Below, in pieces: positions 22,147-34,600 of a stretch of DNA of 64,000 bases; position 1 is the first letter of the stretch, and every line of letters starts with the position of its first letter. The stretch is from the NCBI GenBank assembly GCA_019614645.1, contig JABWDB010000004.1, positions 620,001 through 684,000 on the forward strand, in the 5' to 3' direction. The translations under genes were made by a program, and so were the position numbers. The notes beneath the pieces were generated by a model. The model searched no databases, was not told the origin of the DNA, and was given only the letters and a program-made list of their open reading frames with translations. The stretch comes from Stratiolaelaps scimitus (lineage: Eukaryota > Arthropoda > Arachnida > Mesostigmata > Laelapidae).

Positions 22147-25100
22147 CTCCGATTAATAACAGCACAGCCGTGGGTTCTTGTTTTTCTATCTACAAAATGC
22201 CCCGATGCGTGTAATGCATTTAAATTCGTATACATTGGTGTATGCATCGCTGTTGTCGTATCGACAAGGCGTTCCAGGGACACGATGTAATAAGCATTTG
22301 TTTGCTACGGGTGGAGTTCGCCCCGTGCTATGCGTGAAAATCAATCATTGGGTTCGCCCATATTATCGAGGAACACGACCATCCGCGACGCATTTTGTGA
22401 TAGTGCTTATCATCCTTCGCGAAAGTGAAGACCATAGGCATTTCTATGCGAGGCGACTTCATTAGCAGACCTACTTCTAGGCCTTGACGCGTACGCGTCG
22501 AGCCGACTTTGAGGCGTCCACGTACAATGTCGAAGAATAAACAAAGAAAGGTTGTGCGATAATAATTTGTTGACTCGCAGCAACCTTTACAAATCCAATT
22601 AAGCTGTAATGTGCGACGGCATAACGTGTCATATTGTATAACAGATTTATCTTGTTATCTTCACGCTCTGATACGCCAAAAAAGTACGCGACTTTCAATG
22701 GCCAAGCCAGCTACCTTCTCCATCCTTCAGATGTCATAATCATGTTTGACTTTCATCGCGTCTGGCTCGAACTCAACGGGATTAGAAGAAAAAAACGGTG
22801 CAAGTCACACCGGCGGAACTAAAAAAAAGTGCATGTAGGCAACAACCTGTCGATATGGGACGTGGGGTAATTTGATAAATACGTGTGACACGGAAGACTA
22901 CCGGTTGTGCATCTGCAATGCGTCGTATGAAAAAAAGAAGGGCTTAGACCACCATAGAGATTTGCATCTGGAAGACAAAACAAGGCATAATTCGTCTGAT
23001 ACAATACAAGATGACAAACGCTAATGCAACATAGCGTAGAACTGTCATACAGTGCTCTCTCCCTCTGGTGTGCTACATTGTGTTTGAAAGGAAGAATATT
23101 TCTAACAATACTTTATTTATATAGACGCACAATCATAATCAGCATCAATATCCATATAATTCGCGATCAATATCCATAGTATAAAATAGATGTGCATTAT
23201 AGGATGGTTAAACAAAACACTTCCTCAACCAGAGGCAGCATAGGAGTCTGGCAGATGATTTGTCAACCTGTAATATGTATGTAAGTGAGTGTGTGTGTGG
23301 ATGAGTTCGATCATAGCCAATCCGAATTGGATCATGCTGGTCTGAAGACGCCATATCTGCTAGATTCGACAGGGCGTAGTAAGTATTACTTATGTAAGAT
23401 ATTTGCACGCATAATATTCATCTGGTGGTCGTTGTTGAAGCAGAATCACATTACGTATGTGAGAGGTATGCACACGCCATTTTTGGCGTAATGTATTCAC
23501 GTTATTTTCAAAAGCGTTTTCAGGAGGAACCCAGTTAATTTGTACAACGAAGTAAAGTTGAACTTAGGGCGGCTTGTCAAACTGAATCAGTCCCAGCGTT
23601 TCATAACAAATATGCGACCAGTTTGAAAGACGTTCGAAAGTACCTATGGAGCTATATAGTCACTAATGTGCTTGGGTTAACGGTGCAATTCGTCTTGCAC
23701 GCAGAAGCCGCCGGGGTCGATCTTGGACAGAACCGCGTGTGTGACGGTGGCTGGTTTCGAAGTGCTTTCAACTCTGGAAACGTTGGACCGTCCACTTGCA
23801 TCTCCTTCAGGATTTAGCTCGGGGCTGCAGGGAACAGTTCGCGGGGACTGTTGCCCGATAACAGAGTTTGTTTCTTTACTCAAGCCTGTGGCTTGAGTAA
23901 GGTTTCGTGTCCACGCCGACTCTGTTTATCGCATTCATTAAGTTCCAGCCTTCGGCCTGACGTGTACAGTCCTGCACTTTTGCGGATCTATACTTCACCG
24001 ATATAGAGAGACGATATTCGATTATCCGCACGCGTATTCAGTTGCGTGTCTGTCTGCTGAGTGTGCATTGGACGGACGTACCATGATCAGGTTCGGCACG
24101 TTAATACAGTCCCGGTCAGTGCCCCAAGTTAAAATCGGTTCTGGTTTTAGTCAGTAAGGGTTTGACACCACTAGGCAAATACCTTAGTGTAAGTCCTCGA
24201 GTCCATGCAGGATTAACCTTTAACCCCTTAAAAAAAAGTGGTCGTCTTTTCCGAAAATTCAGAACAGTATATACATTTGTCCTACAAAGCCGCTTCGTTC
24301 TCCCCACAGCATACATACAACCAATGGTACGCAGTTTCAAGGTCGATGACGCTCTCCAGTTACCATTTACATGTATAGGGTATTGCGAGGTTTATCGCAG
24401 CTATCTATATCACATCCGAACGTTGGCACTTAAACAATCAGGGCGGTTGAATGCTGCGTACCACTTCGTTGCTCGAGGCCATATCTGGCACCGTTGTGAA
24501 CCAAACACCTATCGAGCCGATATCCTTCACAACGACGACGGGCCAGAACGAGATATTGTGTGTGTGGGTGAGGATGCAGAGGCGGAACGAATGTTCGACG
24601 ATGACGTTAGCGAGACCTTGCGGAGTGCCAGCTTGCAGGTGCTTGCCTTCCCTCAAATGCGTTCTTGGTAACGAAAAAAATTCACTTTCGTTCAGCTCGT
24701 CGACGTCGACGTCGCCCTCCCGTCAAATACCGATTAGTCGTCGACAGATGAGTAAACGTAAGAAGAGCCACACACCTCGAATACAGCCAGCATCCTGAAA
24801 TGAGATTCTGCGAACGGCAAGCGAAACTGTCGCTGATTAGCATTCATTCACTGTACCGAGCGCTGAGCTCGATTCCAAGTTATTGCACCCGCATCCGCAT
24901 TGCACCACTGACAAAGTGGTAATGGGAAGCTTCCGCCTGGGAATTAAATGTCATCTTTTGCTCGGCGACAGCCGACGCCCGAAGGCAAAAGAGACCCCAC
25001 CCCCCTCTGCACGAGTAAATTATGTACAATACAAAGCAGGTCTAGAGGGCTCTCGTTCTCGCGCAGGCTGCGCCGGCGCAGGCGACCTAATTGATTGGCA

Positions 25101-28100
25101 CGGTGTCACATATTCTAGCAGAGAGACGTAGTGAGGAGGCGGCGTCGTCGTCGACGCTGCTGCTCTTGTAACCGCTTTAATAGCCCTTTATGAAGAAAAA
25201 AAATACCCTTAAGGGTATTTTCTGCTCGTTAGACTCGCTGGCGGGATCAGAAATTGTCAGCTACTCGCTCAGTCGATATCACGAGAACGCTAACGGACAA
25301 CGCCGATGTAGAATGATAAGCGTAGAGTTTATTTTTCGGAATAAAGAATCAATATACTGTGTTATTGATTCCGTGAACTTTTTACACCCGTCCGAATATA
25401 ACAGACAGAAAAATTGTGCTTGTTTCAAGGGTAGCCATAGCGCCCGCTCACATACATCTAGCGTTGTATGGTACTAATAATGATAACAATTACAGCAAGT
25501 TATAAAGTAGAAATGTGTCATCGAGCGTCGGCGCAACTTTATTATTCTTAATTTTATAATAAGTGTTATTATTAATATTACCGTGGCACGATCGTCTATG
25601 AGACATTCTCGGAGATGTGGACTGGTAATATCTAGGAGTTGTTGATCACATAAGCGTTTTATTTCTTCGGTTAGTATCGCAAAAAACCCAAACCACACAA
25701 TTGCGATCTAGAAGCTCTTAGTTCTACACAAAAAACTGCGCTTCGGGATTCTCTTCCAGAACCATATTGAAATATCAGAGGCAGGGGTTCGTTGTTCGTT
25801 GTATGTTTGTGAAAATCTGCTGTTCACATTCTGCTTCATCAAATACATGAATTCGTGCGAAACAACATCACGTTTCAACGAGCTAGGGTATGGACCACTG
25901 CTAAAACGCCTCATCGCGAATTGAACAGGTTGGCAGAATCCGGCTCAAGAGAATCAACTTTTTCCAGTTGTGTATGCAGTCCCCCTACTATACAGGAACA
26001 GAGCGTAGTACAAGGAGTGGCCGGCCGAGTTGACGCTAGATTGGCGGGTGGCCCAGACGTGGTGGCCAGAGACGAAATACGGACTTATACGGGATCCCGT
26101 TCTATTTTGCAGATAATTCAGCATAATTGATCTCTCTGGCGTTCAGTATGCATTCGGTGCGCACACACAGAAAAAGTAGACAGTTCATCAACAGCAAGCA
26201 CGAGTACATTTATCACCGCTGCAAAATCGCACGGCTTTGCAGATGCCTACCGATCAGAGTTGGTGTCAGTAAAATAGGTGGCGATATGTGGATCACGGAT
26301 ACCGAGGCATATATCGCTATGCACAGCACGAGCAATCGACATGTAGAAAGAAAATCAACCTTCGTTAGCCATTGGCGTCTCCCCAGTCGAGACCATTCTC
26401 AACAACCATCCAAATGGCATTTCCAGATAATGTCCGTCGATTGGTAGGTTGTTTAGGAGGTAGTTTGTGATCTGTATACGATGTGGGTGAGCCATGCTGT
26501 GACCATTGGATCGTTGGTTTCCTGAACGATCCAGTGAATAGATAGGCTACATTCGTGTGTGTGTGTGTTTTTTATACATCGCTTTATATTAAATGCAATA
26601 TTAATGGTTTAGATATCATATTATTATGCATCACCCGGTGAGTGTGCAATATTGTGATGCGCCATGGACAACAGTTCATCGGTAAGGTTACGGGTGTACC
26701 GCAGATTTCGGCTTCAGTGCCGAGCATCTTCTCGTATTATTCCCAGTCATTATCAATATAATACTCGAATATCTATCAAACATATCTTCATTTTTAATTA
26801 TCCTTCGGGGATGTTTTGTGTCGGCTGACCTCATCCGATCTCTCACAGCTGACATTTGGATCAACCTTCGCCTAGGATTGCATCTAGGTGACATAGGCGT
26901 TGGGGTAAGTTGATGCTCTTCAAAATAGTTTAGGACTGTTACATATTGTTAGAACATTGGTCTTTCTAACTGCACTGCTCCTTGCTTGAAAATTTGTTGT
27001 CTATCATATAAGCGTTTTTTTATAAGCGATTTTGTTCAATTATACATCTCGTTAGCTCAGGCTCGCTCGCTCCAACCGCAGGTGGTCGAGCTAACCTGCC
27101 CGTATCTTAAACAATGTTAGGCAGCGGTACTAAACTTAGGTAGATCACTATTGCAGTAGGTGGATCACTATATGCTAGGTCAGGCTATGGGGCAGGCATT
27201 CGGGGCAAGGTTCGTTTAGAGTCCCGGTCAGTATATTCGACTAGATATGCGGCCTGTCTTGTACGTGCTTATTATACTGGCTAGCTGAGGTGGCGGACTA
27301 TTGTATACGATGACAAGGATGACCTCAGAGGCCGTACCGCACACCGGCTTTCACGTGGTCTAGTCAGGACATGGAGGTAGGCCACAACACCATTATCCAC
27401 AAATCTAATATTACCTAGATAGCCGGCCGTTGCCCAGGGCGATATTGTCTAACGGCGAAACGGCAGCGGCTTCCGCGGCAAACTCCGTAGCCATTGGCCT
27501 ACCGAGGGCCATGGGCATGCCCTTTAAACTTTACGTTGCCGACACCATTGCCGAGATAAGAAAGCTGCCCGGCACGTTCTCACTTACCATGTCTGCACCT
27601 GAACGCGTCTAACTTTGCCCTATATAGTCTGGTGTATTCGATATTCTGTCTGGCTGCTGTTATCCATGAGGACGCCACTGTCGGCAACACAGCCATAATG
27701 ATAATGTTGTCCAGATGAACATTTGTTACGCCGGAGTTACAGCCACCTGCCGAAGACTTCCAGCAGCCACAGGGACTACATGGTAGTGGCAACGTGCCCC
27801 AATTTCCAGGATGTAGGCGAATATTGTGCTCGTGATGCTATCTTTTTGCTTAGACAGCATGCCCTTCCTTAGCGGCTGAATGACAATGAACCGGAGTGGG
27901 CCACTTCTTCGCTTCCAGAAAGCGGGAATATTCGCTTCCTTCATATACTTTTCCCCCTTACTCAGGTTTGAACCTCACCTCTGTCCACTTCCCGCCTGTG
28001 AACAACTACTGCATTAGGTGGTACTAACCTGACGTTAGCATTCGAAGATACATGAAGTACAAGAATGGCGGACTATTGTTATTGCTCTAATGGCGTGTAT

Positions 28101-31100
28101 TTGGAAATGTGTCATTGCAGCACTGATGTGTACGTAGATATAATATATATATATATGTACATTTTCAGTTCATGGCTTCACGCAGCAAGAGGATCAGGTG
28201 CAATATTCTGCATTGGCATGTAATTGTATTTTCAAGCTTTCTTGTCATAATGAGATCCAAGCAGCTAAGTCATTCCCTAGTCCGCCCCGGTATCGTAAGA
28301 AACACGCGCCACATTGACGGGTTACCCAAATAACGCGCAGGTAATTTGGCTTATTGGGTCAAGCGTCTAGAGGGCGAAGGCTTAGGAACTAATTAGGTAA
28401 TTAGCGGGGACCCTTGTTAATTTCGGCACACGCCAATGTTTGGTTGAGTTAGCCAGACATGTTGGTCATGACATAGGCTGTCTGCCTTACACGATGCCTA
28501 GGCCATGTTGAGCGGCTACTGCTCATACGTTTTGCTGGATTGTCGGTTGTCCATTCAGTTATGTTGGAGAAAGCAAGTTTGGCCAACCTTTAAGGATTAC
28601 GATGCTTTGAGATTTTCTTATGTTAGTGAACCAATCTGGCCGAGACGACAAATCTGAGGAGTATCACAGGAGGCTAGCTGTATAATTGAATATTTGGTCC
28701 AACTTGAGTTTGGGTTAAATCCTCCTAAACACTTTCGATGGTGAGGGCACATGTTGGCGATGAGCTCGACGACCTGTTCGACTTGGCTGAAACCACAGTA
28801 AGGAGCAAATGGTTCTGACGTCAAGTAGAACTCTTGACAAAAATCTAATTGGCCAATAGCCAAAAATATATACAATGATAAGATCAGTGATCAGAGAAGC
28901 TTGCGGAGAACGAGCTGCTTTGGTATACCTGACAACTCGGATGTAAAATTAATCAAGGCGACGCCGCCACCGCCGGGCCGCCAACGGTTGGTTTCGACCT
29001 TGAGTAAACACTGCTCCCACTAATTGTTTCTACTCAGCTGAGCAAGCGAAAAAGCCCTGACGAGTTAACAGGGCGTCTTTCAGCCTGGACTGAGGAGAAT
29101 TACATGTGACTACATGCTAAGTTCAGCCCCGGCTCGTTTTCGCGAATACGACTGCGAGCCAAGTTGTGCCTGGCGTCACAATTATCGTGTGCTGGCCCTA
29201 GCAAACCTGGCAGACTAATTAGACGATCGTACTTTTGAACGCCGCTGTCTGGCGGGCGAATCTTGGCGAGACTTGAATACTGCCGGTAGACTAAAGTTGA
29301 CGTAATAGACAGATACATATCGCAGGTCCAAATCATGCCACGGCCACAGGGAGATGTGAATTTTTCTTCGCGACATTTCTGCTACAAGCGGATTAGGGGC
29401 TAGAAGGCCGGGTCAGCTACAAATGGAAGTCCATTAGATATGGGATGTGTTCTACCGGTGTCTGCAAGCTATGTAACTGTGTCATGTTACGTTGCCCGAT
29501 TGTACCTTTTCGCGGCGTGGTTCGGTAAGGAAATCGGTAACTTAAGGTCTGTAATTACAATCCACTTCTTGCAAGTGTTTGGTACAGTTATATATTATCT
29601 GGACCAACGATTTCGACCAAGCACCTACGTTCAACGTGTATATTTGTGAAATCAAAGGTCCAATCGTATCAATAAGCCCTAGCAGAGATTTGAGTATTCG
29701 TGGACAAACAAATTTGATAATTCTCGCAACGTGCCTCAGTCAGATGGTCAGAACTTTTTTCGCTGCTGGCGAAGTCGTGTTTCCATATAGACTTTGCCTT
29801 GTCGATTTCGCGCACCCAGAGAGGACAACTTGTGGACGAGGAAGTATAATGTGAGAATCCTTGCAGCTGACCACATTAGGGAAACTTTCTGCATGTATTA
29901 CCCAATATGTCCCGATTGTCCACACCTGTTCCACGCCGCTTCGTTCTGACAGGAAATTTCGACGCAACCCAGCTGCTGACATCTCCATACACAGGGGAGC
30001 CTGCAAGCGTTCCGACGTTGTGCGACTCATCATATATGCGAGAAACACTTTGACCGGGGAATCCTGCATAACTGAGGAAGAATTCGATCCGCGAGAAACG
30101 AACGTAGAACACCCTCAATATGTTTGTTCACCAGCTTCCGTTTCATAGCGACGGCCCCAGCCACTGGTAGGTCTCCCATTATCTCCGCATTTGAAAGTCC
30201 TTTGTCGTCGTAGGGAATTCTGGGCCTGTTTTATTCCTGCTGGCGACACTTGAAAATCATTAGGAGGTCCAACAGTGACGTGAACTTCGTACTGGCCTGC
30301 TCCGAATTCTCCGAATCGCTCACAGTTGAAAATATCCATAGGATGCGTGTCGCCCTGTTTGCTCTTAAGGTGTCCAAGGGTATCGTTCAGTCGGAGATCC
30401 CTTTCTCCTTTGGTGCTGCCGTCGTCAGCCGCTCTGTGTAAATAATCATGCGAACTTAAATGCTCTGTGCAATTATGTGCCATTCCTTTTACGGTTACTT
30501 TTAAGAGAACTTAACCGTTATCGCAACTGGAGTTCCGTTAATAAACTTCGTTTTGTATCGTATTACGCTATTTACTGCGTTTTTGTCGCATGTGAATATC
30601 GCAAAGTTTCGATCACGACTTGGCGTTTGGGAACGACCTGAATACTTCGCTGCAGAGAGTCAGAACATCAGCTTCGAGTGATTTCCTTGTGAATGAGGAA
30701 ACTCCGTACAGGAAGTCCACCGCTCCGCGCGAGATTGCAACACCGAATATTACATTACAACTAAGGGGTGTGGTCTAAAGGTATCGTTTCTCACGGAATA
30801 CGCTCCTGCAACATTTCAGAATGACTGGTAGTTCGATTGACCAGATGACTTTAAGCTTTAGCATCATGAACATTGTCAGCAATTATAGTTAGCATTGTAG
30901 CTAAACATCATCAATTGTTTCGTAAAACTACATGGCTGCTCGACATAAAGATGCAGCTAACTATATTTCATACTGACTTACAGGTACAACCTCGAACAGA
31001 TCATTAATATTGTATAAAGAAAAAAACAAACCACAACCACAAATAATTATAAAAAGAAAATTATGATAAAAAAAAAATAAAATTATTATCTAGTATAAGT

Positions 31101-31442
31101 AGACAGTCTTGTTCTTCATTCCTATCTCCGTCCTCCATTTCACGGCGGTAAATGACAGCTCATCTGTGACAACTGAGTAGGACTGTCTCCTTTTGCGAGT
31201 GATGCAGAGTTTGTATGTATCATACAATGCGGGAGTTTGTGTGCCGAGTGTGTTGACCGAGCACTATATATAAGTTTCCAGAATCCGCAATTTCCGACTG
31301 CACAAAAATCGCAGTGTCTGCCGCTATTTTTTTTTATACTACTGCCGTTGCTACCGCAGATGCTGTTCCATCCTCTAAGTGTGTTTACTTAAAACGTCTG
31401 TGTGTACACCACTGGGAATGATGTTTATTTTCCTGTTTTTAG
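22147..31442. other. Long spacer, no supported gene
   Basis: About 9.3 kb without a convincing exon chain. Noted within it: a 9-bp hairpin at 23878-23898; an open frame of 169 codons at about 24162-24671 with an equally open antisense strand; a GC-rich patch at about 25040-25160; a perfect palindrome at 25200-25221; and, near 30015-30055, a short plus-strand frame resembling the end of a THAP zinc finger (ICEKHFD) but followed by a stop. None supports a gene call. Confidence 0.4.
25200..25221. repeat. Perfect 22-bp palindrome
   Basis: The self-complementary sequence aaaatacccttaagggtatttt has no loop spacer. It lies just beside a CG-rich patch. Function unknown. Confidence 0.85.
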
Positions 31443-31646
31443 GCAAACGTAATAACGTCACTGCTGAACTTGCAGAACTACTGCGTAGAAGCGTACTTGC
31501 CACGCGACGTCCTGCTAGAGTGTGCTCGCGGCAAAGGCGATGCCAAAACTGATAATATATATATATATATATATATATACGCCCAAGTATCTATCGCAAA
31601 GTACCGTAGATTAGTGGAGAGACTCCTTACGGAGTTGGATATTTGA
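31443..31646 (+). CDS. Orphan 3' terminal exon of an unrecognised gene, with an in-frame TA repeat
   Basis: After a good acceptor (ttcctgtttttag) the frame reads 67 codons to TGA. The part before the repeat reads ANVITSLLNLQNYC, then PRDVLLECARGKGDAK. A (TA)n tract at 31554-31579 is then read as a Tyr-Ile run, and the frame continues as AQVSIAKYRRLVERLLTELDI to the stop. Both flanks look like helical coding sequence and share one frame, which argues that the repeat lies in the exon. A variant poly(A) signal ATTAAA is at 31689-31694. Upstream exons were not found and I do not recognise the family. There is no ATG in the exon, so it must be spliced to an earlier one. Confidence 0.45.
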   Translation, partial: ANVITSLLNLQNYCVEAYLPRDVLLECARGKGDAKTDNIYIYIYIYAQVSIAKYRRLVERLLTELDI

Positions 31647-34600
31647 CGTGCAGCTTCCTCGATAAAAACCTACGCAAAAAGGGTACATATTAAAGGAATA
31701 CGAAGAAGTGAATATCTACACGAACTACACTTTAATTTTATTAAGGTTTACACTTTTAACTGTCTTTACATCGATTTCTATTTATAATGGCTTGATAGAC
31801 ATCACAGGGAAAATGCAGCTCCTCATTGGATTGATTACATTAACCATCGAAACAGGTAAATACAATCTTATTTTAAAGCGCGTACAGTAATAGGTTATGA
31901 TTCTCCTGGTTCCATCAACATTGCTACAATGGTAAATCGCTACTCCAAGTGTAAATTAGACGTGGACTTCTTCATGGGATGCATCGAGATTTTTGTGAGA
32001 TATGTATAACGCAGTGAATTTATTCCCAGATAGGACCTGCGTTTGCAAGATAGTAGAAATAATACAATGATTTAACATTATACGAGCTCAAATTGTGTAC
32101 GATATACAGATCAATGCACTATATAGCGACTAGAGTTGTATACTATGTATATGATTGGTTAGTGACTCTAAACGGAACACTTTGTGGCTCTAGACGCCAC
32201 AGATGAACGCTGGCAATGAGTTCCATACGTCAATGTGCTGATACCTAGTACATCATTTTCTACATGATTTCTGGGTTCAGTTTGATTGAGCTAATAATGT
32301 TCTCTGGTCAGTTTTGAGGGCAGTACGGCTGTTGGTACACTGTTGTGTACGGTTGATTTTGACATTGGCCAACTTATCATGCCAAACTTACCTGACTAAG
32401 ATGTTGGGAAACTTTAATAATACTATGGAAGACTTACGAAAAACTGGGTTCTGAAAAGGAGAAAAAAGTTTAGGAAAGGAGTCGCTCTCGAAAGCAGAGC
32501 TCTCCATAACCGGTTCTCCTTACGAGTCGATATAGTTGGTTGCCTGCGGAAGCGATCTAAGCTCCGACTATGTGAATCAATTAATTAACAGATCGATTTC
32601 ATTAAGACTGCAAGCTAAGCAAAAGCAGCTACTTTTGTTCTCATTCATACAAATACATAGGCAACGAAATCCTAGAATTTCCTAAGTCAATTTGTTCCGT
32701 ACGTGAACGCGTGTGTACGTTCGCTGAACGAATGAAAAAATCCTATGAACAGGTTTCGATAAACAACTGTTTTTTTTCCAGTGGAAACAACAGCAGCTAG
32801 ATATGATCCCCCCGCCCCCCTCCCCGTACAGCCCTCGGGGGTATCGTACGTATCGGCACGGAGACCCGGATTCTCTGTTTCTGTATTGGCTGCCGATCCA
32901 CTATGATTAATTAGGTTAGAAGAAAAACTCAACGCGTACCATGATCAGGGACAGCTGTGTCGTTTCCATACATTTACACGTCTTTATTGGACTCCGGTTA
33001 TTTATTGATGCTTGCTTTTCTTGCCTGTTATTTCTGACAGCTGCTAAAGCCACGAAGCCAGCAACACCCTCCTGAAAGCGACAGAGAGGGAGAGATATAT
33101 TCGTTGTAGGGTTTGTGAACGCGCGCGCACACTTACGGCATTGGTTGGTTAGTTATCTCACGTCCCAGGATCGGATACCGTTGGTCGAACCAAATCTCCT
33201 TTTTCATCTCATCTCTCCCGTAGGGGTTAGGCTCAGATCGGATCGAAGTCCGGAAGTAGGTGGTTGCGTCCTGGTGATACCCCAGGTGGCAGTGGCGATA
33301 CGGCGAATAAATAAACAGGTCGCTACTGCAAAAGATGAAGCAACACCAGCAACAGCAGAGGAAGGAAGCTACGGGCAGGATATACAGGGAGACTAGCAGA
33401 ATTTGCGGCCGAATACTGACGGCGTTTCGAACATTCGAAGCTAGTAGTTCAAATGGCACCACGACTAGCGAACTCGCTCACTCGATTTGAGATCAGAGCG
33501 AAGCCAACGATGTCGATATCGCTGGCGTTGGCCTTCGCTGGAGTCGAGTGTCTGTCCGGTTATAACTCAAAGCGCGTGTATCTAGCTGTGCTAGATAACG
33601 TGGAATTAAGTTAAGTGTACACTTAGCCAACTTGTGAGACTGCCTCCGGAGGCGACAGATGCCGACGACTAGATAACCAGCAAGGGTTAGCCTGAATGAA
33701 ATTAGTCTCAGCGTTGCAACAGGAACAACTCGTAATTCGACATTTCAGCATATACACGATAAAGAGAAGCATTACTCGAAGGCCATATTGTCATGTTTGG
33801 ATTATATTAATTAGTAAATATACTTATTCGAGGTATTCTAAGAAGGTATTGTATGAAGACAAATTCTCGATAGGTACAGTCAAACAGCATCGAGGCGTTT
33901 GGGATCACTCGGACTATCATTCTACACTTGGATGTGATTGGTTTTCAGATCCGAGCGAGTGCAATCTTAAAGCCGCTTACCCCAGGTATTCCTGTTATCC
34001 GAGTGTAATGACTCAGAGATCGAGAGAGTAGTAACTCAAAGACGTGGAGATCTCGTCATTGTCAACTGCACCTATATTACGTGTTAATGGCTTACATATC
34101 GGAGCCATTGACATGCAGGCGTATATGACACTGCGGGATTTGGTGGGAGGTAGTCCAACGACTAACAAAGCCTATATTTAGTCGAAAGTGTGTCCGCATT
34201 GCAAGCAAAATGGGACGCAATACCGAGGGAATCATCGGGAGTTAGGGTCACGGACATCATCCGGGTTATCCGGGCCAGTAAAGAGGTGCCCGGAGTAGAG
34301 CTGGCAAATCACTCCAATCAGGTACGAATCAGGACACGAGATTAGTCAGTGTACTTCGCAGGGGAGACAAATCGGGGAGATGGACAAATCATTCGTAGGT
34401 GAGGAAACCCAACGAGCTACCCCGGCAACGCAAACCCCTGACCTATGACGTTAAGCTTAGGTGGGGCGTGAGATTAGCGGGTAGGTGCGCCATAGCATCA
34501 GGCCGAGGCAAAAAAACCCGCTTTGAAGGTCTGCACTAATCATTCGCTGTCACAAAAATAACCTATATAAAACCGATTATTCCTATTCACATCAGCTCCA

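Noticed and set aside
24162..24671. 169-codon plus-strand open frame
   Set aside because: The opposite strand and another plus frame are also open over much of it. It begins without a convincing start, has mixed composition and no recognisable motif, and no splice structure supports it.
29861..30060. Possible THAP zinc-finger remnant (ICEKHFD near 30040)
   Set aside because: Only the last Cys-x2-His part is visible in its frame, the upstream Cys pair and FP motif are not in place, and a stop follows at once.
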